DNA of 64,000 nucleotides from Nocardia sp. CNY236 (GCF_000482385.1 NZ_KI519393.1:214393-278392); one strand, 5' to 3'; shown: positions 41,053 through 49,838, counted from the stretch's first letter. A program made the numbers and translations. Notes: generated by a model from the letters alone, not told the origin.

Positions 41053-44000
41053 TCAGTCGTTGTTCTCGGACATCATCAGCACGACCTCGTCGAGTGAGGC
41101 ACCGGCAAGGATGGCGGCGACCGGTAGGTCACGCTGGACTGCGACTGCGAGTCGCTTGCGTAGATCGAGTGCTTGCAACGAGTCCATCCCCAGAGAAACC
41201 AGCGGGACGGAGCCGTCGATGGTCTCGGCGCCATCCATGAGCATGACGTGGTTCAGTTCCTGGCGAACGCGGACGGCGACATCGACATTCGGGGCTACCC
41301 CGCCTCCGCCTGGGGCGACCTCCAGTGACGGCACCGACGGCGGCTCGACCGCCGACGACTCCATCACGGGCTTCGCCGATGCCGCGACCTGCGCGTGCTC
41401 GACCGCCTCCCGCAGTGCGGGTGCAAAAACCGGTTCCAGCCCAATGGTTTCGACCAGATCACGCAATCGCACCCAATCCGCGGCCAGCACGATGCAGTTG
41501 TCCGAGGCGTCGGTCAGCCCCGACGCGATCGCGCTGCGCGCGTCCATCGGTCGCAGTCCGGCACCCTCGATTCTGGCTTCGACAGCGGCGTCGGCCGCCG
41601 GTGGCAGCACCCACAGCCCCCACTGCACCGCGGTGCAGACGCGCCCCTCGGCCCGCAATCGGCGGGCCATGGCATCCACCATCCGGTTGGCGCCGGCGTA
41701 CAGCGCTTGGCCCCAACCGCCGAGGGTGGCCGCGAAGGACGAGCACAGCACCGTGGTGGCCTGCGCGGTCGTCGGCACTGCGCGCATCACCGCGCCGAAG
41801 CCGACCACTTTGGCGGCGGCCACCTGTGCCACGTCCGCGGCATCGGATTCTGCCGTGGTGGCATACACGTAGTCCACCGCGGCGTGCACCAGCAGGCTGA
41901 CCGGACGCGTCGAATATCGGGCTGCGAGGTCGGCGACGGCGGCCCGATCACCGAGGTCGCATGCCAGGACATCGATCTCGGTGTCGCCGAGCGCACGTAT
42001 CCCGCGCAGGCGCTCGGTGATCACCGGGGTCTCGCCGCGACGACCCACCAGGGTGACGCGCACCGCGCCGTCGCGCACGAACTGCGCGCAGAATTCCAAG
42101 CCGACATGGCCGGTGCCACCGAGGATCAGGACCTCACTGAGATCGACCGCGGTGGCCACGGACTCGGGGTCGGGGCTGGAGTGGGGCTCGCAGACGACCA
42201 ACCGCTTGGCGTACCAGCTGCCCTCGCGCAGCGCGACCTCCGGTTCGTCGGCCAGATGCAACGCCTCCAAGAGCCGGTCGGCAGCCACCCTCGGTTCCAG
42301 CTCGCGGTAGCGAGCCGGCAGGTCGAGGCGGCGGAAGGCCACTCCTATGTGCTCGAGCGCCACACATCGGAATGCTGCCCCGGCGGCGGTGCTCGACAGA
42401 ATCGGAATCTCGTTCTCCCGCACGGCTTCCGCCCCAGCGGTGACCAGCCAGCACTCGGTCACCCGCGGTCCCAGAGCCGCCAGCCAGTCTTGATCGGTGA
42501 CGAATTCGGTGAACTCGGCAACCGCTGCAGCTTCGTCGTAGACCTCGCTCGGCGGGAGCAGCACCACCACCGTGTCGGCCTGTTCCACGGGCGAGCCGTC
42601 GAACATCGACACCGTCGCACCATGGCGCTCGGCGCGCGCACGCAGCGCCGCAGTCAATTCCGCACAGCGATCACCACGATCGACCAGACAGACGGTACGT
42701 GGCGGCGTCAGAGTGCGACGCGACAGTCGAACCCAGTTCTCGGTCAGTCGTGCCGGCGCCCCGTCGGTTGCTCCCACGGTCTGGTCGGCGGATCGGTACG
42801 AAGCCCACAATCGCTTCGAGGTCATGTGCGTGTGTGGGAAGTTGCGCAACGGCAACCGGACCGGCGAATCCGGTACCCGAAGGCTGTCCCACCGGTAGTT
42901 CAGGTCCTGCACGGCGAGAGTCGCCAGATTCCGCGTGAACTCCTGCAATCCGGTAGCGGTGCGCCGCGACGTACCCAGCACTCGATACTCCCGCGCGCCG
43001 GTTTCCGGATCGGGCACGGTGCTCAGATTCTCCTGAATGGCCAGCTGCAACATCGGGTGTTCGGCGACTTCGATGAAGGTATCGATGTCCGCGGTGGCGG
43101 CGCGGACGGCGCGATCGAACCGAACCCGGTTGCGCAGATTCCAGTACCAATAATGTCGGTGGGTGATCTCAGGGGTGATCGGCCCTCCGAGCGTTCCCCC
43201 ATAGCACGTGATCTCGGTGGGCGAGAAGGTAGGGGTGCTCATCTCGTCACCGAGCATCGACTCCATCTGGTCGCGGATACCGATCAGGTAGGAGGTGTGC
43301 GCCGGGTAGGCCACCTTGATCTCCTTGGCGAACGTACCGCGACGGGTGGCGATGGCCACCAGGTCGGTGATCGTCTCCTGATCACCGGAGATGGCCAGCA
43401 GGTGTGGGGCGTTCACGACCGAGAGTTCGGCCCAGCCGGAATGCCGGGCCAGCAGATCTTCGCAGTCGTCACGGTCCATACCCAGCACCGCCATCGAATA
43501 CTTCCCCGGGGGTACGAGAGTGTCCACGAGCCGCGCTCGGTGGGTCACCGCGAGCACGGCATCACGCCGAGTCATCACCCTCGACACCGCGCCGGCCGCC
43601 AGTTCGCCTTGACTGTGCCCGATCGTCGCTACCGGGTCGACCCCGTAGGCCTGCCACATGGCCGCCAAGCCGACCATATGGAACATCAATGCCGGCTGGA
43701 CTTCCCAGACCACATCCGCGTATTCACCGTCGATCCCCAGCAGATACTGCAACGGCTTGCTGTGCCCGTAGCGCTGTCGATGGATTTCGACACAGGCGTC
43801 GACTTCGGCTCGGTATTCCGGCGACGTCTCGTAGTACAGCGCGCCCATACCAGGTCGCTGACTGCCTTGACCAGGGAAGACGAACCCGGTGCGGCACGGC
43901 GAAGCGACTCCGGTCGTGGTGACCACGGCCGGATGCTCGCTGTCGGTGACGATGGACCGCAGTGCATCCAGAAGTTCGCTACGGGTGTCGACCATGGCCA

Positions 44001-44181
44001 GGGCTCGGCGACGGCGCGCGACTCGGGTGCGAAACACCATGTCCGCCATCTGCTGCGATGTCACCTGGGGATGGCGGTCCAGGTAGGACAGCACGGCTGC
44101 GGCCTCCGCGCGCAGCCCATCGGGGGTGTCGGACGACATCAGCACCGGCACGGTGCCGTCCGGGAGACGGTAGTCAGGCAT
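41053..44181 (-). CDS. nbtC: Nocobactin PKS, AT-KR-ACP (MbtD-like)
   Basis: 1042 residues from ATG 44181 (GGAGG seven bases upstream; it overlaps the nbtB stop by eight bases). Order: acyltransferase (FVFPGQGSQRPGMG, active site GHSQGE near 190, specificity segment VAYPAHTS); ketoreductase (LILGGTGHVGLEF near 687, catalytic Tyr in LYAGANRM); C-terminal ACP (LGMDSLQALDL, Ser ~1000). The YPAH segment is nearer the YASH of methylmalonyl-ATs than the HAFH of malonyl-ATs, fitting the C-methylated hydroxy acid of nocobactins. No ketosynthase is present; NbtB supplies it in trans. Confidence 0.92.
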   Translation of the reverse strand: MPDYRLPDGTVPVLMSSDTPDGLRAEAAAVLSYLDRHPQVTSQQMADMVFRTRVARRRRALAMVDTRSELLDALRSIVTDSEHPAVVTTTGVASPCRTGFVFPGQGSQRPGMGALYYETSPEYRAEVDACVEIHRQRYGHSKPLQYLLGIDGEYADVVWEVQPALMFHMVGLAAMWQAYGVDPVATIGHSQGELAAGAVSRVMTRRDAVLAVTHRARLVDTLVPPGKYSMAVLGMDRDDCEDLLARHSGWAELSVVNAPHLLAISGDQETITDLVAIATRRGTFAKEIKVAYPAHTSYLIGIRDQMESMLGDEMSTPTFSPTEITCYGGTLGGPITPEITHRHYWYWNLRNRVRFDRAVRAATADIDTFIEVAEHPMLQLAIQENLSTVPDPETGAREYRVLGTSRRTATGLQEFTRNLATLAVQDLNYRWDSLRVPDSPVRLPLRNFPHTHMTSKRLWASYRSADQTVGATDGAPARLTENWVRLSRRTLTPPRTVCLVDRGDRCAELTAALRARAERHGATVSMFDGSPVEQADTVVVLLPPSEVYDEAAAVAEFTEFVTDQDWLAALGPRVTECWLVTAGAEAVRENEIPILSSTAAGAAFRCVALEHIGVAFRRLDLPARYRELEPRVAADRLLEALHLADEPEVALREGSWYAKRLVVCEPHSSPDPESVATAVDLSEVLILGGTGHVGLEFCAQFVRDGAVRVTLVGRRGETPVITERLRGIRALGDTEIDVLACDLGDRAAVADLAARYSTRPVSLLVHAAVDYVYATTAESDAADVAQVAAAKVVGFGAVMRAVPTTAQATTVLCSSFAATLGGWGQALYAGANRMVDAMARRLRAEGRVCTAVQWGLWVLPPAADAAVEARIEGAGLRPMDARSAIASGLTDASDNCIVLAADWVRLRDLVETIGLEPVFAPALREAVEHAQVAASAKPVMESSAVEPPSVPSLEVAPGGGGVAPNVDVAVRVRQELNHVMLMDGAETIDGSVPLVSLGMDSLQALDLRKRLAVAVQRDLPVAAILAGASLDEVVLMMSENND

Positions 44182-45496
44182 CGGTATCCTCCAGAACCGG
44201 CATTGCGAGGATGGCGTGTGCGTTGGTGCCCGCGACGCCGAACGAGGAGACGGCCGCATAGCGGACGCCGTCGGGCGCTTCCCAGGGTTCGAGTTCGGTC
44301 GCCAGCCGCAGGCCGGTCGCGGACCAGTCCACGGCAGGCGACGGTTCGTTTCCATACAGACTGGGGACGATGTGACCGCTGGCGCCACACAGCACCACCT
44401 TGATCAAGCCGAGCATGCCCGCGGCCGCCTGCGCGTGGCCCACATTGGTCTTCACCGAACCCAGCCGTGGCCCGCGACGGGCGTCCGCGCCATAGGTGTT
44501 GCACAGCGCGGTCAGCTCCAGCGGATCACCGACCGGGGTGCCGGTTCCGTGCCCTTCGACCAGCCCGACCAGGCGCGGGTCGATACCGGCGGCGTCGATC
44601 GTCCTGCGCACCAGTGCTTCTTGCGCGTGCGCGCTGGGCACCGCGATGGGCGCACCTTTGCCATTGTGGTTGATCCGCGACGCGAGCAGCCGAGCATAGA
44701 TCCGATGACCGAGTGCGCGAGCGCGGGATTCGGATTCCAGGACGACCACGCCGGCGCCCTCGCCCCACACTGTGCCGGTGGCGCTCGCAGAGTATGCCCG
44801 CAGATGGCCATCGTCGGCCAGTGCATGGCTTTTCGCGAATTCGTAGAACGCCCCCGGCGAGCCCATCACGCACACCCCACCGGCGAGCGCCCAGTCGCAT
44901 TCGCCCGATCGGATCGCGGCCGCGGCCTGGTGCACCGCGGTCAACGACGAGGCACACGCGGTGTCCACCGTCACCGACGGCCCCATCAGTCCCAGACAGT
45001 GCGAAATCCGCCCGGCGACTGCGCCGAGCGCAGTCCCGACCGCGCGATAGCCGCTGTGCTCGTTGACCTCTCCGACGCGCGGGCCGTATTCGGTGAAGGA
45101 GGCGCCCATGAAACAGCCGACTTCGCTGTGCTCCACCGTGGTCGGGTTGATCCCCGCGTGCTCGAGCGCCCGCCAGGCCACCCGTAGCGCAACCCGCTGC
45201 TGTGGGTCCATCGCAACCGCCTCACGCGGGGTGATCCCGAAGAATCGGGGATCGAATTCCGTAGCTCCGGTCAGGAATCCACCCGCGTCGGCAACCGATG
45301 CCCATCCCTCGACACGACCGAGACCGAACATTTCGCGTAGTGGCCATTCCCGGTCCCGAGGAAAGGGCCCGATCAATTCCCGAGATTCGGCGAGTGCCGA
45401 CCAGAAATCGTCCACGTCGTCGACGCCCCCCGGCGCCTCGACCGCCATACCGGCGATGACGATGTCGTCCTCATCCCCCGCAACGGATCGTGCCAT
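44174..45496 (-). CDS. nbtB: Nocobactin stand-alone ketosynthase (MbtC-like)
   Basis: 440 residues, one beta-ketoacyl synthase domain. The triad is complete: Cys in DTACASS (~179), His in EGHGTGTPVGD (~317) and His in KTNVGHAQAAAG (~352). Other hallmarks are the start IVIAGMAVEAPGG and PREAVAMDPQQR. It should elongate an acyl starter with the extender held by NbtC. The ATG at 45496 follows GAGGTAGGTG; the longer upstream frame overlaps the nbtA region and is not conserved. Confidence 0.92.
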   Translation of the reverse strand: MARSVAGDEDDIVIAGMAVEAPGGVDDVDDFWSALAESRELIGPFPRDREWPLREMFGLGRVEGWASVADAGGFLTGATEFDPRFFGITPREAVAMDPQQRVALRVAWRALEHAGINPTTVEHSEVGCFMGASFTEYGPRVGEVNEHSGYRAVGTALGAVAGRISHCLGLMGPSVTVDTACASSLTAVHQAAAAIRSGECDWALAGGVCVMGSPGAFYEFAKSHALADDGHLRAYSASATGTVWGEGAGVVVLESESRARALGHRIYARLLASRINHNGKGAPIAVPSAHAQEALVRRTIDAAGIDPRLVGLVEGHGTGTPVGDPLELTALCNTYGADARRGPRLGSVKTNVGHAQAAAGMLGLIKVVLCGASGHIVPSLYGNEPSPAVDWSATGLRLATELEPWEAPDGVRYAAVSSFGVAGTNAHAILAMPVLEDTDA

Positions 45497-45522
45497 GCCA
45501 CACCTACCTCGTGAGTTACCAA

Positions 45523-46275
45523 CTATCTCGCCGAGCACACGTCGGAGGCCACCAATTCGGCGATGCCCTCGACGTGGTCGTTGAGATAGAAATGCCCGCC
45601 GTCGAAGAGGGTGACGGCAATCTCGCGCTCGCTGTGCGCAGCCCATTCCTGCAGGTGTCGAGCAGTGACGTGCTCGTCGTCGTTGCCGCCCAGCACGTGC
45701 ACCCGGGCGCGTACCCGAACCGTGGGCTCGCAGACATAGCGATCGAACGCAGCATAGTCTGCCTTGAGGGCCGGCAGGGTCATTCGCATGACCTCTCGAC
45801 TGGCCAGGACCTCGGCGCCGGTTCCGTCGAGCGCAGCGAGGTGGTCGAGCAGCTGCTCGTCCTCGGTCGGATGCTCGGGCATGTCCACCACGCGGTACGG
45901 CGCCACCGCCCCGGACGCGGCGAGCAGGCCTACCTCGATGCCGGCGGCCTCGGCCTGCCGGACGAACTCGAACCCGACCATCGCACCCATGCTGTGCCCG
46001 AACACGGTGATCGCGCCGTCGTGACGGCCGGAGTTCACGAAAGCATCGAGTGCGCCCGCGGCCAGCTCCGGCAGCGTGGCCGCCATCGGCTCCGCCGCCC
46101 GGTCCTGGCGACCGGGGTATTGCACGACGAACACGTCGAAGTTCTTGCTGAGCGCCTTGGAGAAGTGGCGGTAGGTGGAAGCGCCGCTACCCGCGTGCGG
46201 AAACATCAGCAACAACGGGCTCGATTCCGAGTCCGGCTTGTGGAATCGACGGATCCATCCAAGGTTTTTCGGCAT
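45523..46275 (-). CDS. nbtA: Type II thioesterase of the nocobactin cluster
   Basis: 250 residues from ATG 46275 (AGGAG five bases upstream). Alpha/beta hydrolase with oxyanion segment MFPHAGSGAS, nucleophile elbow VFGHSMGAMVGFEF (Ser ~93) and catalytic His in FDGGHFYLND (~228). This matches type II (editing) thioesterases that clear misloaded carrier proteins; MbtT is the mycobacterial counterpart. It is first in the nbtA-F operon, downstream of the twin iron boxes. A role in product release is possible because NbtF has no thioesterase, but release by lysine cyclisation is more usual in this pathway. Confidence 0.88.
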   Translation of the reverse strand: MPKNLGWIRRFHKPDSESSPLLLMFPHAGSGASTYRHFSKALSKNFDVFVVQYPGRQDRAAEPMAATLPELAAGALDAFVNSGRHDGAITVFGHSMGAMVGFEFVRQAEAAGIEVGLLAASGAVAPYRVVDMPEHPTEDEQLLDHLAALDGTGAEVLASREVMRMTLPALKADYAAFDRYVCEPTVRVRARVHVLGGNDDEHVTARHLQEWAAHSEREIAVTLFDGGHFYLNDHVEGIAELVASDVCSAR

Positions 46276-46358
46276 CACGGCTCCTGCGTCAGGGGGATCG
46301 CTGCGATGGCCGCTCGGCTGCGCCGTCTGCGACGGCCGGGCTATGCCACCCAGCGACG

Positions 46359-46399
46359 TTAGCATAGCCTTACCAACCTAAACCTAGGGTAGCCTTATG
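46359..46399. promoter_or_regulatory. Tandem iron boxes in the nbtA-nbtH divergent promoter
   Basis: Two box-like elements lie end to end: GTTGGTAAGGCTATGCTAA on the minus strand (46377-46359, 14 of 19 to the recalled iron-box consensus) and a weaker one centred on AAGGCTACCCTAG (about 46399-46381). They would control nbtA-F leftwards and nbtH rightwards. Tandem sites suggest two repressor dimers per promoter, as known for IdeR. Confidence 0.75.
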
Positions 46400-46424
46400 A
46401 CACTGTGAATGGAGCCGCAGCGCA

Positions 46425-47090
46425 ATGAACCACATCGGATCGCCGTACACCCTCGCGCGGGAGCAGACCGACGTCTCCGACGATGTCGACAAGGCGCCAG
46501 CTCCGGTGGTACCCGAACTCCCGGAACCGTTTCGCCTGCGTCTGGCCGAGCCCGACGGCGCCGACCCCGAGATGCTTGCCCGATGGATGGCACTGCCCCA
46601 CTTGGTCGAGACGTGGGAGCAGGCCTGGCCAGCCGAACGTCGTCGGATCGACATCGCCACACAGCTGGGCGGAACATACTCTCGGCCATGCATTCTGAGC
46701 TACCACTTCGCGGCGATCGGCCGGCCGGACCTGGGACGCCGCGACGTCGGCTATGTCGAGTTGTACCGGGTGGCCAAGGACGAGTGCGGCCGGCTCTACG
46801 ATGCAGACGCTCTGGACGTGGGCTTCCACATCGCGACCGCCGATACGAACCTGATCGGCCGCGGCATCATGTCGACCTTCATGGACCGATTGGCCGCCGG
46901 TTTGTTCGCCACGGAACCCGGGTGTCGGCGAGTCATCGGCGACCCCGACCACCGCAATGTTCCGACACGGAGGGCACTGGTCAAGAACGGCTGGATCGAT
47001 GTCGGCGAGTTCGACATTCGGCCCGATCGCCGGATCGCGCTGCATATCCGGCCGCGCACAGCGGCGGATATGCCCACGATCCGGCCCTGA
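46425..47090 (+). CDS. nbtH: Siderophore lysine N6-acyltransferase (MbtK/IucB-like)
   Basis: 221 residues, GNAT fold of the siderophore acyltransferase group: PHLVETWEQAWP, ILSYHFAAIGRP, VGYVELYRVAKDE, GFHIATADTNLIGRGIMSTFM (acyl-CoA loop) and GDPDHRNVPTRRALVKNGW. It transfers a short acyl group to the N6-hydroxylysine amine, giving the hydroxamate. The ATG at 46425 has GGAG ten bases upstream, slightly long. It is divergent from nbtA under the shared iron boxes and meets nbtG tail to tail with four bases between stops. Confidence 0.9.
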   Translation: MNHIGSPYTLAREQTDVSDDVDKAPAPVVPELPEPFRLRLAEPDGADPEMLARWMALPHLVETWEQAWPAERRRIDIATQLGGTYSRPCILSYHFAAIGRPDLGRRDVGYVELYRVAKDECGRLYDADALDVGFHIATADTNLIGRGIMSTFMDRLAAGLFATEPGCRRVIGDPDHRNVPTRRALVKNGWIDVGEFDIRPDRRIALHIRPRTAADMPTIRP

Positions 47091-47094
47091 ACGG

Positions 47095-48381
47095 TCAGCG
47101 ACCGGCCCGCACCCGGTTTCGCACGTGCGCGGGCCGGGCTCCGACCGAGTCGGTGCGCAGCACCCTGTCCGAAAGCTCTCCCAGGCAACTCAGATTCGGA
47201 AATCCCGGCCCTTGCGCCAGCGCGGCGAGATTCGGCAGATACAGCTTTGCGTCCAAGCCCGACACCGCCAAGTCGTATCCGATGGAGGACTCGATTCGCG
47301 CGTGGGTCACACGGCCACCGACCGCGAGTTCCAACAAGTCCGATGCATGGGCATCGAACATGTCGAGGAACCACAGCGGTTCCCCGCCGGTCGCGTCGAT
47401 CACCAGATCGACGACATGCACCTGATCCGGGCGCATCTCGTTGCGCAGCGTCAGCGCCACGCCCTCGCCCTGATCGGCGATCCGAACCACGCGACCCTGC
47501 ATATGGTGCACTCGATCGTCGCCGAGCAGGGTCTCCTGCACCTGCACCGAGAACACCCCGCGGTCGGTGCGGCGGATGACTTCTCTGCGCTCCTCACTGC
47601 TCAGCGCACTCCACGTACTGGGATCACTGAACAGCGAATTCTCGAAGTAGCTTTCGCCGCGCGTGAAGATCGTCGCCATCGGTGAGATCACCGAAATGGA
47701 CAACATGCCGTGGCCCACGAGCTCGTCCAGCGCCGACCCGGCGGTCTCGCCACCGCCGATGACGGCCGCTCTCGAGGAGACCGGCAGTTTCCGTTTGCCG
47801 GCGAGATCCCAGAACTCCGCGATGCTGAGTACCTTCGGATGCTTCGTCAACGCCTTCTCGCTGTGGCCGGGCCCAGTGATCATCAAGGAGTCGGCGTCGA
47901 TCTCGGTCGGGATGCCAGCGGCATCCACCGCCGTCAGCAACCAGCCGTCGGCGGTGGCAGCGATCGATCGCACGGTGCCGACGACGAGTTCGAGATCGAT
48001 CCGCGTGGCCACCCATTGGAGATACTTCGCCCACATGTGGTGTTGCGGACTGGGCCGACCCCGATCGACCCACTCGGCGTAGGTGCCCTGGTCGATCAGG
48101 AACGATGTCCAGCTGTAGGCCATCATCGCCCCGTTGATCGCACGGTTGTGTCCGCGCGCCCACGTCGAGCGGTAGGGGAAGCCGACATCCTTCTCCGGAC
48201 TGGTGCCGAGTCGGTGCCTGCCGTCGGTCCAGCCGCCGGTGGCCAACCAATTGCCGCCAACAGCCTGTGCTTCCACCACGACAACGCGCGGTGCCGGCAA
48301 CCCCAGCTCCCGCAGTACGTGCGCCTTCGTCGCGACAGCCATCGCCTTCGGACCCGCACCGATCACCACTAGCGTTTCCAC
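47095..48381 (-). CDS. nbtG: L-lysine N6-monooxygenase (MbtG-like)
   Basis: 428 residues from a GTG at 48381 with AGGAG five bases upstream; an upstream GTG at 48432 lacks a site. Flavoprotein with FAD fingerprint VVIGAGPKAMAVATKA, the family segments GGWTDGRHRLGTSPEKDVGFPYRS and FLIDQGTYAEWVDRGRPSP, NADPH site AVIGGGETAGSALDEL, then GESYFENSLFSDPSTW and GPGFPNLSCLGELSDRVL. Long stretches agree with my memory of MbtG. It hydroxylates the lysine side-chain amine before or after chain assembly. It is read towards nbtH and probably starts at the promoter with the 48450 iron box. Confidence 0.93.
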   Translation of the reverse strand: METLVVIGAGPKAMAVATKAHVLRELGLPAPRVVVVEAQAVGGNWLATGGWTDGRHRLGTSPEKDVGFPYRSTWARGHNRAINGAMMAYSWTSFLIDQGTYAEWVDRGRPSPQHHMWAKYLQWVATRIDLELVVGTVRSIAATADGWLLTAVDAAGIPTEIDADSLMITGPGHSEKALTKHPKVLSIAEFWDLAGKRKLPVSSRAAVIGGGETAGSALDELVGHGMLSISVISPMATIFTRGESYFENSLFSDPSTWSALSSEERREVIRRTDRGVFSVQVQETLLGDDRVHHMQGRVVRIADQGEGVALTLRNEMRPDQVHVVDLVIDATGGEPLWFLDMFDAHASDLLELAVGGRVTHARIESSIGYDLAVSGLDAKLYLPNLAALAQGPGFPNLSCLGELSDRVLRTDSVGARPAHVRNRVRAGR

Positions 48382-48449
48382 CGGTTCTCCTACTCTCCCG
48401 TTGTGGACTTCGGGGTCCGCACCCACGTTCACCGAAGCTCGGCTTTATG

Positions 48450-48468
48450 TTTGCATAGGCTTACCTTA
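48450..48468. promoter_or_regulatory. Iron box between nbtG and the MTB12-like gene
   Basis: TTTGCATAGGCTTACCTTA matches about 14 of 19 positions of the recalled iron-box consensus. It lies 69 bases before nbtG and 60 bases before the MTB12-like gene, so it can serve both divergent genes. Confidence 0.65.
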
Positions 48469-48527
48469 CAGTGATCGGTTGGAACCACTCCCCATACGCG
48501 GGGACACGCCAACGATTGGACGAATCG

Positions 48528-48995
48528 ATGATCAGTACCCGAAAGAGGCTGGGCGCCCTGGCTTTCACCCTGGCCGCCCTTCTCGGCGGCTTCGGCACCG
48601 TGACCACGACGGCACTCGCCGCAGCGGCCCCCGTCCTCACGCCGGTGCGCGCCAGCGCGCCGACCGTGGGTGAGCTCAATGCCAAGATGGGCATCCTCTT
48701 CGACCCCGGTGCACCGCGCGCCGCCCGGGCTGCCGAGCTGGAGACCGGCGCGGCGGGCCTGCCGGCCTTCGACGCCGCCGCCACGCTGATCGCCATTGCG
48801 CCGGCGAGCTGGCGCTGGAGCGTGACCGGCCCGGTTGTGGTGAACGGCAATACCGCCGCTGCCACACTGGTCACCTCGACCGACGGGTACGACCCCTGGA
48901 CTTTCGACCTGACCTGGAAGCAGATCGACGGAAGCTGGAAGCTGAGCCGCGAATCCATCTGCACTATCGGCAACTTCGTCGGCCAGGGCTGCTGA
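48528..48995 (+). CDS. MTB12-like (CFP-2-like) secreted low-molecular-weight antigen
   Basis: 155 residues from ATG 48528 (weak GGACG upstream). A Sec signal (MISTRKRLGALAFTLAALLG to about ALAAAAP) is followed by the MTB12 domain: PTVGELNAKMGILFDPGAPR, AAELETGAAGLPAFDAAATL, ASWRWSVTGPVVVNGNTAAATL and FDLTWKQIDGSWKLSRESICTIGNF. Two Cys near the C-terminus (ICTIGNFVGQGC) may form a disulfide. The biochemical role of the family is not known. Its position between nbtG and the flavoprotein under an iron box suggests iron-regulated secretion, which I infer from position only. Confidence 0.85.
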   Translation: MISTRKRLGALAFTLAALLGGFGTVTTTALAAAAPVLTPVRASAPTVGELNAKMGILFDPGAPRAARAAELETGAAGLPAFDAAATLIAIAPASWRWSVTGPVVVNGNTAAATLVTSTDGYDPWTFDLTWKQIDGSWKLSRESICTIGNFVGQGC

Positions 48996-49097
48996 ATGCG
49001 CTGCCGCACGGCTCGACCCATAGCAGCTGCGAGTCGTGCGGCCACCGCGACCTCCGCAGACGCCGAACGACATCGGCGCGCCACACAGCACAGTTCG

Positions 49098-49116
49098 ATA
49101 AGTTAGGCTAACCTTA
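49098..49116 (+). promoter_or_regulatory. Iron box overlapping a leaderless promoter
   Basis: ATAAGTTAGGCTAACCTTA has 16 of 19 matches to the recalled consensus, the best in the window. It ends five bases before the ATG of the flavoprotein gene. TAACCT within it (49109-49114) is a good -10 with seven bases to the ATG, so repressor binding would cover the -10 of a leaderless transcript. Confidence 0.85.
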
Positions 49117-49121
49117 TTCGC

Positions 49122-49829
49122 ATGGGAAGAGGGACAGACGGCGTCATCTTGAAGATGTGGCGCGCCGACGACTACCGACTGCGGGTGACGTCGATCGAGG
49201 CGATCACCGACCGATACCAACGAATCGGGTTCACAGGGGATGGGCTGCTCACCGACCACCCGATGCATCCCACCCAATTCGTTCGGTTGTGGATTCCCGA
49301 TGCGCAGACCGACAAACTGCATCATCGTGCATACACGGTCATCGACCAGAATCCGATCGATGACCACTTCTATATCGAGTTCGCCCTCCACACAGGTCCG
49401 GCCAGCTCATGGGCACAACGGGCGAAGATCGGGGACGAGATCGACGCATCGGTGCTCGGCTCCGACTATGCACTACCGGTGGACACGCCGAGCGAATACC
49501 TGATCTTCGGTGACACCGCCTCGCTGCCAGCGATCAATTCACTGCTCGAAGCCATCGGCGACGTCCCGGCTCGGGTCTGGTTGGAATGGCAGTACGAATC
49601 CGACCGCGAGCTGCCGGTGCGCAACAAACCTCACCATCGGGTCACCTGGCTGCAGCGCGTCGACAACGGCCGCCTGTTGCGGGAACAGGCGCAACAGATC
49701 ACCTGCCCCGTCGACGCATACGCCTGGGTTTCCTGCGATGGACACACCACACGCTCGATCGTCAAGACGTTCAAGCACGCACACAAACTGCCGAAGCCTC
49801 AGCTGAAGTACCGGGCCTACTGGAAGTAG
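49122..49829 (+). CDS. Siderophore-interacting protein (ferric-siderophore reductase, FAD)
   Basis: 235 residues of the SIP/ViuB family. The FAD-binding domain has HHRAYTVIDQ (RxYT motif) and EFALHTGPASSWAQRAKIGDEI; the NAD(P)H-like domain has LIFGDTASLPAINSLLEAI, then CDGHTTRSIVKTFK and the C-terminal KYRAYWK. The family reduces ferric siderophores in the cytoplasm to release Fe(II). I keep the ATG at 49122 because GRGTDGVILKMWRADDYRL fits the family start and the promoter geometry suits a leaderless mRNA; ATG 49155 is possible. It completes the make-import-release logic of the island. Confidence 0.9.
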   Translation: MGRGTDGVILKMWRADDYRLRVTSIEAITDRYQRIGFTGDGLLTDHPMHPTQFVRLWIPDAQTDKLHHRAYTVIDQNPIDDHFYIEFALHTGPASSWAQRAKIGDEIDASVLGSDYALPVDTPSEYLIFGDTASLPAINSLLEAIGDVPARVWLEWQYESDRELPVRNKPHHRVTWLQRVDNGRLLREQAQQITCPVDAYAWVSCDGHTTRSIVKTFKHAHKLPKPQLKYRAYWK

Positions 49830-49838
49830 GCTCACACC

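Noticed and set aside
46409..47425. 338-codon plus-strand frame covering nbtH and part of nbtG
   Set aside because: It is out of frame with nbtH, whose frame carries all GNAT motifs, and antisense to nbtG.
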